A model generated the notes under the pieces. The model worked only from the letters and a program-made list of their open reading frames with translations. It was not told the DNA's origin and made no database searches. A DNA stretch of 64,000 nt. Origin: Sphingopyxis yananensis (GTDB taxonomy: Bacteria > Pseudomonadota > Alphaproteobacteria > Sphingomonadales > Sphingomonadaceae). Location of the stretch: positions 1 to 64,000 of the forward strand of contig NZ_JAJEWI010000009.1 in the NCBI RefSeq assembly GCF_020687785.1, read 5' to 3'. Numbering within the stretch: position 1 is the stretch's first letter; each line of letters starts with the position of its first letter. A program made the position numbers and the translations under genes. Positions 48,744 through 57,666 of this stretch are shown here, piece by piece.

Positions 48744-50048
48744 ATGACCACCGATACTCACACCCCCATCCGCTCGGCAGGATTTTTCTCCGAAGGCGTG
48801 GGCGTAACCGACCCCGCCGTGGCCGCTGCAATGGCCAAGGAAATGGAACGCGAACAATATCAAATTGAATTGATCGCGTCGGAAAATATCGTCAGCCAAG
48901 CGGTGCTGGATGCACAAGGCAGCGTGTTCACCAACAAATATGCCGAAGGCTATCCCGGTCGTCGCTATTACCAAGGCTGCGGCCCTTCGGACGAAGTTGA
49001 ACAACTCGCCATCGACCGTGCGAAGCAGCTGTTCAACGCTGGTTATATCAACGTTCAGCCCCACTCCGGCGCACAAGCCAATGGCGCTGTCATGCTGGCG
49101 CTCACCAAGCCCGGCGACACCATTTTGGGCATGAGCTTGGATGCCGGCGGCCATTTGACGCATGGCGCCAAGCCAGCCCTGTCGGGCAAATGGTATAACG
49201 CCGTGCAATATGGCGTGCGCTCTGACGATCATTTGGTCGATTTCGACCAAGTCGAAGCCTTGGCCAAAGAACATAAGCCAAAGCTGATCATCGCAGGTGG
49301 CTCGGCCTATCCGCGCACCCTCGACTTCGCTCGCTTCCGCGCGATCGCTGACGAAGTTGGCGCATTGCTGATGGTCGATATGGCGCACTTCGCCGGCTTG
49401 GTCGCTGGCGGCGCGCATATTTCGCCCATGGAATTTGCCGATGTTGTCACCACCACCACCCACAAGACCCTGCGCGGTCCACGCGGCGGCATGGTGCTGA
49501 CCAACAACGAAGATATCGCCAAGAAAATCAACTCGGCGGTCTTCCCTGGCCTGCAAGGCGGCCCCCTGATGCACGTCATTGCGGCCAAGGCTGTTGCCTT
49601 TGGCGAAGCGCTGCGCCCTGAATTTAAGGATTATGCCAAGGCGACCATCGCCAACGCCCAAGCCTTGGCTGGCCGTTTGAAGGCTCGCGGCGCGGACATC
49701 GTGGCTGGCGGCACCGACACGCACCTCGCCCTCGTCGACCTGCGCCCCTTGGGCATCACGGGCCGCGACGCCGACGAAGCATTGGAACGCAGCGCCATCA
49801 CCTGCAACAAAAACGGCATCCCCTTCGATCCCCTGCCCCCAATCAAGACCAGCGGCATCCGCGTTGGTTCGCCAGCGGGCACGACCCGCGGCTTCGGCGT
49901 TGCGGAATTCGAAGAAATTGGCGATATGGTTGCTGATGTTCTGGACGCGCTGCGCGAAAAGAGCGAACATGGCGATGCAGCGGTGGAAGCCGATGTGCGC
50001 ACTCGTGTTCGTGCCTTGTGCGAACGCTTCCCCATTTATCAGGGATAA
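48744..50048 (+). CDS. glyA: Serine hydroxymethyltransferase
   Basis: This 434-residue PLP enzyme contains [38 protein letters not shown], the PLP-Lys motif [18 protein letters not shown], and [14 protein letters not shown]. It converts serine and tetrahydrofolate to glycine and methylene-THF. It is full length with normal termini and GGGAGAA upstream. The operon continues to nrdR with one small membrane gene between. Confidence 0.96.
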   Translation: MTTDTHTPIRSAGFFSEGVGVTDPAVAAAMAKEMEREQYQIELIASENIVSQAVLDAQGSVFTNKYAEGYPGRRYYQGCGPSDEVEQLAIDRAKQLFNAGYINVQPHSGAQANGAVMLALTKPGDTILGMSLDAGGHLTHGAKPALSGKWYNAVQYGVRSDDHLVDFDQVEALAKEHKPKLIIAGGSAYPRTLDFARFRAIADEVGALLMVDMAHFAGLVAGGAHISPMEFADVVTTTTHKTLRGPRGGMVLTNNEDIAKKINSAVFPGLQGGPLMHVIAAKAVAFGEALRPEFKDYAKATIANAQALAGRLKARGADIVAGGTDTHLALVDLRPLGITGRDADEALERSAITCNKNGIPFDPLPPIKTSGIRVGSPAGTTRGFGVAEFEEIGDMVADVLDALREKSEHGDAAVEADVRTRVRALCERFPIYQG

Positions 50049-50055
50049 TCAATCA

Positions 50056-50274
50056 ATGGCCCGCCCCAACCCCGAAGAACCCACTTTGTTCGAACTTTCT
50101 GTCGAAGAAGCCAAGGCGATCGGGCGTCAGGGGCTGGCCCATCCATCGACCAAACCCGTCATCACGGGCGGTATCGTTGGCGGCGTGGCCGCCGCGATAT
50201 TGCCCGTTGTGACATGGCCAATTGGTTTGGCGGCTGGGGCAGTTTTCGCCCTTGTGATGCGGGTCAAGCGTTAA
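50056..50274 (+). CDS. Small membrane protein between glyA and nrdR
   Basis: The 72-residue product has an acidic N-terminal half with [29 protein letters not shown] Gly/Ala-rich membrane hairpin (about 38-67, [32 protein letters not shown]) and a basic end follow. It is eight bases after glyA and four before nrdR, so it is part of that operon. No function is known to me. Confidence 0.7.
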   Translation: MARPNPEEPTLFELSVEEAKAIGRQGLAHPSTKPVITGGIVGGVAAAILPVVTWPIGLAAGAVFALVMRVKR

Positions 50275-50278
50275 GCCG

Positions 50279-50746
50279 ATGCGCTGCCCCTATTGCGGAC
50301 ATGAAGACAGCCAAGTCAAGGACAGCCGCCCGACCGAAGACGCGGCCGCCATTCGCCGCCGCCGCCAATGCGAGGCCTGCGGGGCGCGCTTCACAACCTT
50401 TGAACGCATCCAATTGCGCGAAGTCACCATCACCAAGGCCGACGGTCGGCGCGAGGCTTTTGACCGCGACAAATTGATGCGCAGCGTCAAAATCGCCTGC
50501 CGCAAACGCCCCATTGATGAAAACCGCATCGAACGGCTGGTGTCGGGCATCCAGCGCCAATTGGAAACATCGGGCGAAAGCGAAGCCGCCGCCCATCAAA
50601 TTGGCGGCATGGTGATGGAGGCGCTGAAGGGCGTCGACAATGTCGCCTATATCCGCTTTGCCAGTGTGTACCGTGACTTCACCGAAGCGCGTGATTTCGA
50701 AGAATTTGCGTCGACCATCGCCGCAGCCGTCCAGAAAAAGCCTTAA
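50279..50746 (+). CDS. nrdR: Transcriptional repressor NrdR
   Basis: This 155-residue protein has the N-terminal zinc ribbon [21 protein letters not shown] with [18 protein letters not shown], followed by an ATP-cone domain ([30 protein letters not shown]). NrdR represses ribonucleotide reductase genes according to ATP/dATP binding. The glyA-nrdR link is common in alphaproteobacteria. All four zinc-binding Cys are present. Confidence 0.96.
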   Translation: MRCPYCGHEDSQVKDSRPTEDAAAIRRRRQCEACGARFTTFERIQLREVTITKADGRREAFDRDKLMRSVKIACRKRPIDENRIERLVSGIQRQLETSGESEAAAHQIGGMVMEALKGVDNVAYIRFASVYRDFTEARDFEEFASTIAAAVQKKP

Positions 50747-50754
50747 ATCCTTTT

Positions 50755-51525
50755 ATGACCGACCATCCATCCCCCGCGCCGTCCGCCCTATCGGCGGATT
50801 TGGCACCGCCCCCCGTGATTGTGTTGGTGCGCCCGCAATTGGGCGAGAATATCGGCAAAGCCGCCCGCGCCATGCTGAATTTCGGCCTGACGGACATGCG
50901 CCTCGTCGCCCCGCGTGACGGCTGGCCCAACCCCGACGCTGGCCCCGCCGCCGCGGGTGCCGACATCGTGCTGGGCAATGCGCAAGTGTATGAAACGCTG
51001 GCCGATGCGGTGGCCGATTGTACGCACATTTATGCCACCACAGTGCGCAAGCGCGGCGTTACCAAGCCCGTACTGACCCCCGAAGCCGCCGCCAAGCAAG
51101 TTCATGCCACCGCAGGCCGTTCGGCCTATGTATTTGGCGCAGAACGATCAGGCTTGGACACAGACGATGTCGCCTTGGCGCACAGCATCATCACCGTGCC
51201 GATCAATCCGGATTTCAGCTCGCTGAATTTGGCACAAGCGGTGATTTTGCTCAGCTATGAATGGTCCAAGGGCCGCGAACTGGCCAGCCCGCCACAAGTG
51301 CCGCTGGACCCGCCATCCTCGCACGAAGAATTGGAAGAATTTATCCAGCATTTGGTGCGCGAGCTGGAACCGAAAAATTATTTTCACCCCGTCGCCCGAT
51401 CGGTCGCGACCATGCGTACATTGCGCACCGCGTTGACCAAAACCGGATGGTCCAGCAATGATGTGAAGATGATGCATGGCATTGTCGCCGCGTTGACCAA
51501 ACCGCCCCGCCGCACCAGCCGTTAA
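50755..51525 (+). CDS. SpoU-family RNA methyltransferase (TrmJ-like)
   Basis: This 256-residue protein has the SPOUT signatures PPVIVLVRPQLGENIGKAARAMLNFGLTDMRLVAPRDGWPN, then AYVFGAERSGLDTDDVALAHSIITVPINPDFSSLNLAQAVILLSYEW. These motifs are typical of TrmJ/LasT, which 2'-O-methylates position 32 of tRNAs. It begins eight bases after nrdR. The C-terminal helical extension (about 180-256) is as in TrmJ. Assignment to TrmJ over other SpoU members is probable. Confidence 0.88.
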   Translation: MTDHPSPAPSALSADLAPPPVIVLVRPQLGENIGKAARAMLNFGLTDMRLVAPRDGWPNPDAGPAAAGADIVLGNAQVYETLADAVADCTHIYATTVRKRGVTKPVLTPEAAAKQVHATAGRSAYVFGAERSGLDTDDVALAHSIITVPINPDFSSLNLAQAVILLSYEWSKGRELASPPQVPLDPPSSHEELEEFIQHLVRELEPKNYFHPVARSVATMRTLRTALTKTGWSSNDVKMMHGIVAALTKPPRRTSR

Positions 51526-51578
51526 AGATCGGTTATGCCCGTACCATAAGGTGAGGGTGTCATTCCGTCCGCGTGGCT

Positions 51579-51887
51579 CTAGACCCGCGTAGCGTCCCAA
51601 CGCCCCAATTCATAAGCGATGGATTGTTCCACCAATTCATTCCACACGGCGCTGATACGCTGGGCATCCAAACCCAAGACTGCGGCTTCGCGGGCTACAT
51701 TATCAATGACTTGGGTTTTGCGCGCTTCGTCCCGCACGGCATCACGGTGGGGTTTGATCCGCGCAGCAGCATCCATATACCCAAAACGGCGCACCAACAG
51801 CGCCACCAATTCTTTATCTACCTGATCCACGCCGGCGCGCACATCGAGCATGGTTTCACAATCTTGGGGAAGCTTCGCTTGGGTCAT
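51579..51887 (-). CDS. Chorismate mutase (AroQ type)
   Basis: The 102-residue all-helical protein has the AroQ motifs: LDVRAGVDQVDKELVALLVRRFGYMDAAARIKPHRDAVRDEARKTQVIDNV and AVWNELVEQSI. Catalytic Arg, Lys and Glu/Gln positions appear at the expected places. It converts chorismate to prephenate for Phe and Tyr synthesis. It is monofunctional, not fused to prephenate dehydratase. It converges on the preceding methyltransferase gene and is divergent from rpsD. Confidence 0.9.
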   Translation of the reverse strand: MTQAKLPQDCETMLDVRAGVDQVDKELVALLVRRFGYMDAAARIKPHRDAVRDEARKTQVIDNVAREAAVLGLDAQRISAVWNELVEQSIAYELGRWDATRV

Positions 51888-52137
51888 ATGCGCCCCTTAG
51901 CGATGCCGCGCCGCGCTGTCGAGCAATGGCACGCCGTATCAGACGTAAATATTCCGCCAAAGGGTGCAAAATCATCCAAAACTTGACTCCCCTGCGCCTT
52001 TTGGATAATCGCGCGCCTTCGCAATGGACCCCGCATCCCGGTGAAGCGGCGGTCGCATAGGGCAGGTTTTCCTTGCCCCTATGGTGCGACCCGGGAAAAT
52101 AGGCCGAATTTTTCGGCACAGCATATTGGAGACTAAT

Positions 52138-52749
52138 ATGTCTAAGCGTCAAAGCGCTAAGTACAAACTCGACCGCCGGATGGGTGAAAACATCTGGGGT
52201 CGTCCTAAGAGCCCGGTAAACCGCCGTGAATATGGCCCCGGCCAGCACGGTCAGCGTCGCAAGAGCAAAGTGTCGGATTACGGCATTCAGCTGCGTGCGA
52301 AGCAAAAGCTGAAGGGCTATTACGGCGACATCACGGAAAAGCAGTTCAAAAAGAACTATTTTGAAGCCACCCGCATCAAGGGTGACACCGGTCAAAACCT
52401 CATTGGTCTCCTCGAGCGTCGTTTGGACGCCGTTGTTTACCGCGCAAAGTTCGCGCCGACGATCTTCTCGGCACGTCAGCTGGTCAGCCACGGTCACGTC
52501 TATGTAAACGGCGTAAAGTGCGACATCGCCAGCCGTCTTGTGAAGCCCGGTGACGAAATCACCTTGGGCAAAAAAGCACAAGAAATGGCGCTGGTTGCCG
52601 AAGCACAGACCCTGCCGGAACGCGATCTGCCGGAATATATTTCGGTTGATGGCACCAAGGTAACCTACATCCGCGTTCCGACGCTGGACGAAGTACCTTA
52701 TCCGGTGAAGATGGAACCAAATCTGGTCGTCGAATTCTATTCGCGTTAA
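52138..52749 (+). CDS. rpsD: 30S ribosomal protein S4
   Basis: The 203-residue product begins [21 protein letters not shown] and has the S4 RNA-binding domain: [52 protein letters not shown]. It binds 16S rRNA early in 30S assembly. It stands alone, as in many alphaproteobacteria, with codon use typical of high expression. TTGGAGA lies before the ATG. A strong terminator follows. Confidence 0.97.
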   Translation: MSKRQSAKYKLDRRMGENIWGRPKSPVNRREYGPGQHGQRRKSKVSDYGIQLRAKQKLKGYYGDITEKQFKKNYFEATRIKGDTGQNLIGLLERRLDAVVYRAKFAPTIFSARQLVSHGHVYVNGVKCDIASRLVKPGDEITLGKKAQEMALVAEAQTLPERDLPEYISVDGTKVTYIRVPTLDEVPYPVKMEPNLVVEFYSR

Positions 52750-52772
52750 TCCGTTCTTTCGGAACAGAAAAG

Positions 52773-52805
52773 AAAAGGCGGTTCGCATCGCGAGCCGCCT
52801 TTTTT
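52773..52805 (+). terminator. Rho-independent terminator of rpsD
   Basis: AAAAGGCGG-TTCGC pairs with GCGAG-CCGCCTTTTTT around a three-base loop, closing with six T. It lies 23 bases beyond the rpsD stop and is the clearest intrinsic terminator of the right flank. Confidence 0.9.
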
Positions 52806-52980
52806 CATGCCCCAAAGCTGCCCCATGGTTGCGGCCACCCCGGCCCAAGCAACAGCGATGTTGTTGCAGCACATTCATTTTTCGGCCGTTTATCCTAACT
52901 TAACCGTCCTTGTTGGGTTGCGCGGCGGGGCCGCTACTGGCACTATGCCTTGAAAATCCCCATCCAAATAAGGAAAGCTT

Positions 52981-54714
52981 ATGCTTCGCAAAACCGCCGC
53001 CTCGCTGGGAATCATCGCCTTATTACTGGTCGCGGGCTGCGACGGCACCGACAGCGCAAAGACGGCACAAGCGGAACAACAAAGCATTCCTGACGTCACC
53101 ATTCCCGACATCAGCTTGAAAACCATGCAAGATGTGGTGGGGAAATTGGCATCTGACGAATTTGAAGGCCGCGCCCCTGGCACGATTGGCGAGCAGAAAA
53201 CCGTCAACCTGTTGATCGAGCGTTTCCGCCAAGCAGGCCTTGAACCAGGTAACAATGGCAAATGGACACAAGATGTTCCCTTGGTGGAAATCACGTCCCA
53301 AAATCATTCGCCGCTGACCTTTACGGGCGGCAAAACCCCGCTCAGTTTGAACTTCGGTTCCGACTTTGTGATCGGCAGCTACCGCGTCACACCCAAGTCC
53401 GCCGTCGCAAACAGCGATGTGGTCTTTGTGGGCTATGGCATTCATGCGCCCGAAAAGGGCTGGAATGACTATGCTGGTCTGGACGTCAAAGGCAAAACGG
53501 TTGTTATCCTGATCAACGACCCCGATTGGCAATCCAAGGAACCACGCGGGGAATTTAATGGCCGCGCCATGACCTATTATGGCCGCTGGACCTATAAGTT
53601 CGAAGAAGCCGCGCGTCAGGGCGCCGCCGCCGCTATCATCGTCCATGAAACCGAACCCGCCGCTTATGGTTGGAATGTCGTGGAAAGCGGCTGGTCCGGC
53701 ACCCAATATCTGGCCGACAGCGCCAATAAGGGCGCAGACCAAACCATTGCCAATGGCTGGATGCAATTGGCCAAGGCCCAAGAATTATTCGCTTCGGCAG
53801 GGCAAGATTTTAACGCCCTCAAAGAAGCCGCCCGCAAAAAAGGCTTTAAGCCTGTTCCGCTTAGCGGCATTCAAGCCAATGTTAGCTTTGACAATAAAAT
53901 TGGGCATAAAAAATCGCGCAATGTTGTGGCCGTTTTGCCGGGTGCCAAGCGCCCTGACGAATATATACTCTACACGGCCCATTGGGATCATTTGGGCAAA
54001 TGCCAGCCCGTTGACGGCGACGGCATTTGCAACGGCGCGATCGACAATGCCACCGGCACAGCGGCCTTGGTCGCCTTGGCCGAAGCGCATAAAAATGCTG
54101 GCGCACCCGATCGCAGCTTGGTCTTTTTGGCCGTGACGGCCGAGGAATCTGGTCTACTTGGTTCGAAATATTATGCCGAAAACCCCGTTTTCCCATTGGC
54201 CCAAACCGTGGGCGGCGTGAATATGGACGCGCTGACCGGTGCAGGGACCGCTCGCGACGTGGTCGTCTTGGGGCGCGGCAAATCCGAACTCGAAGCCTAT
54301 CTTGAAAAGGCTATTCGCACCGAAAATCGCACCATTGTGGACGACCCCAACCCCGAAAAGGGTTTTTATTATCGCAGCGACCATTTCAGCTTTGCCAAGC
54401 TGGGCGTACCGATGATCTATTTCGACAGCGGCGAAAATCTGGTGGACGGCGGCGTTGCGGCTGGCAAGGCATGGGCCGAAGAATATACCGCCCGCCATTA
54501 TCACGCACCATCCGACGATATGAAAGCCATTGTCAGCTGGGACGGCATGATGGCCGACTTGCGCCTCTATTATGCCGTGGGCCGCATGTTGGCGATGACG
54601 TCCGCATGGCCCAATTGGCTGCAAGGCGATGAATTCCGCAAAGCCCGCGACGATAGCCGCGCTGCGCCCCCAGTGGCTGCATCCGGCCCTGCGTCCAGCG
54701 CCAAGTCCCAATAA
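52981..54714 (+). CDS. M28-family peptidase lipoprotein with PA domain
   Basis: This 577-residue protein has a lipoprotein signal with lipobox LVAGC (Cys at about residue 20). A PA-type insert lies at about 130-250. The M28 zinc peptidase domain holds its ligands in HWDHLG, DNATGTAAL, the VTAEESGLLGSKYYAENP stretch and YRSDHFSFAKLGVP. Such enzymes are outer-membrane or periplasmic aminopeptidases or glutamate-carboxypeptidase-like. The C-terminal Ala/Ser/Pro tail is disordered. It lies just before the agmatine genes but is likely functionally separate. Confidence 0.92.
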   Translation: MLRKTAASLGIIALLLVAGCDGTDSAKTAQAEQQSIPDVTIPDISLKTMQDVVGKLASDEFEGRAPGTIGEQKTVNLLIERFRQAGLEPGNNGKWTQDVPLVEITSQNHSPLTFTGGKTPLSLNFGSDFVIGSYRVTPKSAVANSDVVFVGYGIHAPEKGWNDYAGLDVKGKTVVILINDPDWQSKEPRGEFNGRAMTYYGRWTYKFEEAARQGAAAAIIVHETEPAAYGWNVVESGWSGTQYLADSANKGADQTIANGWMQLAKAQELFASAGQDFNALKEAARKKGFKPVPLSGIQANVSFDNKIGHKKSRNVVAVLPGAKRPDEYILYTAHWDHLGKCQPVDGDGICNGAIDNATGTAALVALAEAHKNAGAPDRSLVFLAVTAEESGLLGSKYYAENPVFPLAQTVGGVNMDALTGAGTARDVVVLGRGKSELEAYLEKAIRTENRTIVDDPNPEKGFYYRSDHFSFAKLGVPMIYFDSGENLVDGGVAAGKAWAEEYTARHYHAPSDDMKAIVSWDGMMADLRLYYAVGRMLAMTSAWPNWLQGDEFRKARDDSRAAPPVAASGPASSAKSQ

Positions 54715-54736
54715 TCCGCGCAAGCAAGAGGATCAA

Positions 54737-55720
54737 ATGACCGTAAAAATGCCCGCCGAATGGGCCATGCACAGCGCCGTTTGGATTGGCTTTCCCCATA
54801 TGGCCGACGAATGGTCCGGCCATATTGACGCCGCGCGCCGTGACATTGCCGCCTTTGCCAACGCCGTTTACGACAATGGTAAAGGCGAAGAGGTACGCCT
54901 TGTCGCCAATGACGCCGATCAGGCCGCCTTGGCTGCATCCTTGGTGGATGACGGCGTCACCATCATCACCCACCCAATTGGTGATATTTGGCTGCGTGAC
55001 ACCGGCCCAATTATCGCTGGGACGGGGGCCGCGCGGCGGGCACAAAATTTCCGCTTCAACTGGTGGGGTGAAAAATTCATCATGCCGGGTGATCTGGAAA
55101 TTGGCGGTATTTTAGCCGAAACAACTGGCCTGCCCGTCGATCACCATGACTTGATTTTGGAAGGCGGCGGCATTGACGTGGATGGCACCGGCCTGTGCGT
55201 TACCACCGAAGAATGTCTGCTGAACCCCAACCGCAACCCCACGCGCAGCCGCGAAGATATTGAGGCGGTGTTGAAAAACAGCTTGGGCGTGGAGCGGACC
55301 TTGTGGCTGGGCAATGGCTTGGTGGGCGACCATACCGACGGTCATGTCGACAATTTGGCCCGTTTCGTTGGCGAGAATCTGCTCGCTTTGCCGGTCGCGA
55401 CGGGCGAGGACGACCCCAACGCCCATATTTACGCCGACGCCCGCGCCCGCACCTTGGCCTTTGGCGGGGTGGATATTTTCGACCTTCCTTCGCCCGGCCG
55501 CGTCGAAATTGACGGCGAATTGGTCGCCGCCAGCTATATGAATTTTTATATCGGCAACAGCGTTGTCGTCGTGCCCACTTATGGCGTGACCAATGACCAA
55601 GCCGCACTAGACGCGCTGGCCAAAGCTTTTCCGGATCGCCGCATCATTGGCGTGCCAGCCTTGGGCATCATCGCTGGTGGTGGCAGCTTCCACTGTTCCA
55701 GCCAACAGCTTCCCGCATAA
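54737..55720 (+). CDS. aguA: Agmatine deiminase
   Basis: This 327-residue guanidine-modifying enzyme has PAEWAMHSAVWIGFPH, DIWLRDTGPI, HHDLILEGGGIDVDGTGLCVTTEECLLNPNRNP, NGLVGDHTDGHVDNLARFV and the C-terminal catalytic Cys in GGGSFHCSSQQLP. It converts agmatine to N-carbamoylputrescine. AGAGGA precedes the ATG. The amidase for the next step starts nine bases later, so the two genes form a putrescine-from-agmatine operon. Confidence 0.95.
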   Translation: MTVKMPAEWAMHSAVWIGFPHMADEWSGHIDAARRDIAAFANAVYDNGKGEEVRLVANDADQAALAASLVDDGVTIITHPIGDIWLRDTGPIIAGTGAARRAQNFRFNWWGEKFIMPGDLEIGGILAETTGLPVDHHDLILEGGGIDVDGTGLCVTTEECLLNPNRNPTRSREDIEAVLKNSLGVERTLWLGNGLVGDHTDGHVDNLARFVGENLLALPVATGEDDPNAHIYADARARTLAFGGVDIFDLPSPGRVEIDGELVAASYMNFYIGNSVVVVPTYGVTNDQAALDALAKAFPDRRIIGVPALGIIAGGGSFHCSSQQLPA

Positions 55721-55729
55721 GGTTTTGCC

Positions 55730-56584
55730 ATGACGAACCGCCAAATCACCGTCGCCGCTTTGCAGCTTGCCCTGCCCGGCCCCGTGGCCCCGAATATCGA
55801 GGCCGTGACCGAATTGGTCGAGCAAGCCGCCACCAAGGGCGCGCAGATCATCTTGCCGCCCGAACTGTTCGAAGGCCCCTATTTCTGTCAGGTCGAAGAA
55901 GAAGAACTGTTCGCCAACGCCCACCCGACCACCAGCCACCCCAGCGTATTGGCGATGCAAAATCTGGCCAAAAAGCTGAACGTCGCCATCCCGACCAGCT
56001 TTTTTGAACGCGACGGCCACCATTATTACAACACGCTGGCGATGATCGGCCCCGACGGCCAGATTATGGGCCAATATCGCAAAAGCCATATTCCCGATGG
56101 CCCGGGCTATGAGGAAAAATATTATTTCCGGCCCGGCAACACAGGGTTCAAAGTGTGGGATGTTTTTGGCACCCGCATTGGCGTGGGTGTGTGCTGGGAC
56201 CAATGGTATCCCGAATGCGCGCGGGCGATGGCATTGATGGGCGCCGAAGTCTTATTTTATCCCACCGCCATCGGCTCCGAACCTTATGACCAAGATTTGG
56301 ACACCAGCCGCATGTGGACGCGCGCCATGCAAGGCCATGCTGTATCCAATTGCATGCCGGTCATCGCCGCCAACCGCATTGGCCATGAAGGCGATGCCCA
56401 TTTCTATGGTCACAGTTTCATCAGCGATGAATGGGGCGATTTAACGCAAATATTTGGCGCAGAGGAAACCGGTGTATTGGTTCAGACATTGGACTTGGAC
56501 CGCGCCGCCAAACACCGTGCAGGCATGGGCTTTTTCCGTGATCGCCGTCCCCATCTTTATGGCCGCTTGACCGAGGATATCTAA
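55730..56584 (+). CDS. aguB: N-carbamoylputrescine amidase
   Basis: This 284-residue nitrilase-superfamily enzyme has the catalytic triad Glu in LPPELFEGPYFCQ, Lys in YRKSHIPDGPGYEEKYYFRPG, and Cys in GVGVCWDQWYPECARAMALMGAE. These sequences are specific for the AguB branch. It hydrolyses N-carbamoylputrescine to putrescine, CO2 and ammonia. It follows aguA directly and completes the pathway. Length and motifs are intact. Confidence 0.95.
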   Translation: MTNRQITVAALQLALPGPVAPNIEAVTELVEQAATKGAQIILPPELFEGPYFCQVEEEELFANAHPTTSHPSVLAMQNLAKKLNVAIPTSFFERDGHHYYNTLAMIGPDGQIMGQYRKSHIPDGPGYEEKYYFRPGNTGFKVWDVFGTRIGVGVCWDQWYPECARAMALMGAEVLFYPTAIGSEPYDQDLDTSRMWTRAMQGHAVSNCMPVIAANRIGHEGDAHFYGHSFISDEWGDLTQIFGAEETGVLVQTLDLDRAAKHRAGMGFFRDRRPHLYGRLTEDI

Positions 56585-56653
56585 TCCAATTTGGCGCTTG
56601 CCCCGATGGGGCAGCGCCGCAACCGCGGCCTGCACCACTCGTGGTGCCTATCG

Positions 56654-57289
56654 CTAGGCCCCTTCCTTCGGCCCGATTTCCAACAAGCTGATGCTTTCCA
56701 ATTGGCTATGGGCCAAGGGTTCGGTCAGCCACAAGCCACCTTGGTTGTCACGCATCCAACGCACCACGGCGGTGCGGCGTATCTTGTCTGGCATCATCAG
56801 CCCCAATGGCTTGCCCACTTCCAATTGGCCGTGAAAAATAAAGCCCACGCCGCTTTGCGACAGATTGACCAACTGAATTTGATGCGTTTCGCCATCCACA
56901 TATAATTCGGCACGATGATCAAAGGGCAAACGTGGCTGACGATAGCCATTTTCGCGTTGCTCGCTGGCCAATGATGTCAGAACATGCCCCACATCAATAG
57001 GTTGATCGAACGACACGCCGCAGCGCCCATCTTTGGCCCAGACGACCTGACCCGTCATGCGGATATTTTCCGACAAGTCGATCAGCAATGGCTCGCCAAT
57101 ATCAACCGCTACATCGGCGGATAGCATCATCCCATTGGTCGAAATATTCCGAACGCGCCACAGGCCCAAATCATGCTCGCGGGTAATTTTGGCGATCCGC
57201 CATACCGAACGATAGCGTTCACCGCTGCGGCGCTCAGGTCCGCCGAGCGCCTTTTCATCGCTGTCATCGGCAGATCGTTGATCGCTCAT
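56654..57289 (-). CDS. Tandem PilZ-domain protein
   Basis: This 211-residue protein has two PilZ-like domains. The first (about 18-105) has RRSGERYRS and VRNISTNGMML (NxSxxG). The second (about 118-205) has PRLPFDHRAELYVDG and LVNLSQSGVGF (NxSxxG). PilZ domains bind c-di-GMP and control motility, polysaccharide or adhesion; the second domain lacks a clean RxxxR, so only the first may bind. ATG 57289 with GGAG five bases before is preferred to an ATG at 57301. Confidence 0.85.
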   Translation of the reverse strand: MSDQRSADDSDEKALGGPERRSGERYRSVWRIAKITREHDLGLWRVRNISTNGMMLSADVAVDIGEPLLIDLSENIRMTGQVVWAKDGRCGVSFDQPIDVGHVLTSLASEQRENGYRQPRLPFDHRAELYVDGETHQIQLVNLSQSGVGFIFHGQLEVGKPLGLMMPDKIRRTAVVRWMRDNQGGLWLTEPLAHSQLESISLLEIGPKEGA

Positions 57290-57666
57290 CAAGGCTCCCA
57301 TCCCATGGCCGTAAATCGGGGCATCCGCCCCCTTCCCCTTGCAATCTAAACGCACAGGCCCCTCAACCCGTCATCGCGTTTCGACAGCAACAGACTCTTC
57401 GTTTCTTTTGTCGCTACTCGCAAGAGAAATTCTTCAGAATAGTCACCAGTCTCGTGCCAATTTATATAATCATAGTGACATCAAACATAGACTGGGCCCG
57501 TCGCTGCTGGGTGTAATGTCTTGTGACCCGCACCATCAACACGCCAACAGCCGAAACAGATGGCCCAGCCACTATAGATATGGCCCCGATCATGGCGAAA
57601 TAGCGCTGCGATAAACAGGCAGCCACCAACCGTCGTCACGTCCCGCCCCCACCTGCTATACCTTCC
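57290..57666. other. Intergenic region with a possible tiny ORF
   Basis: This 377-base interval follows the downstream end of the TonB receptor and precedes the PilZ promoter. A 43-codon minus-strand frame at 57462..57593 (start MIGAISIVAGPSVSAVGVLM) would encode one membrane segment, but no ribosome site is visible and I do not count it as a gene. No RNA family is recognised. Confidence 0.4.

Noticed and set aside
48657-49970. 437-codon minus-strand frame opposite glyA
   Set aside because: glyA is complete with its PLP motif on the plus strand. The opposing frame has no recognisable features.
57462-57593. Possible 43-codon membrane protein on the minus strand
   Set aside because: It has a plausible membrane segment but no ribosome site or coupling to a neighbour. 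Left as unproven.
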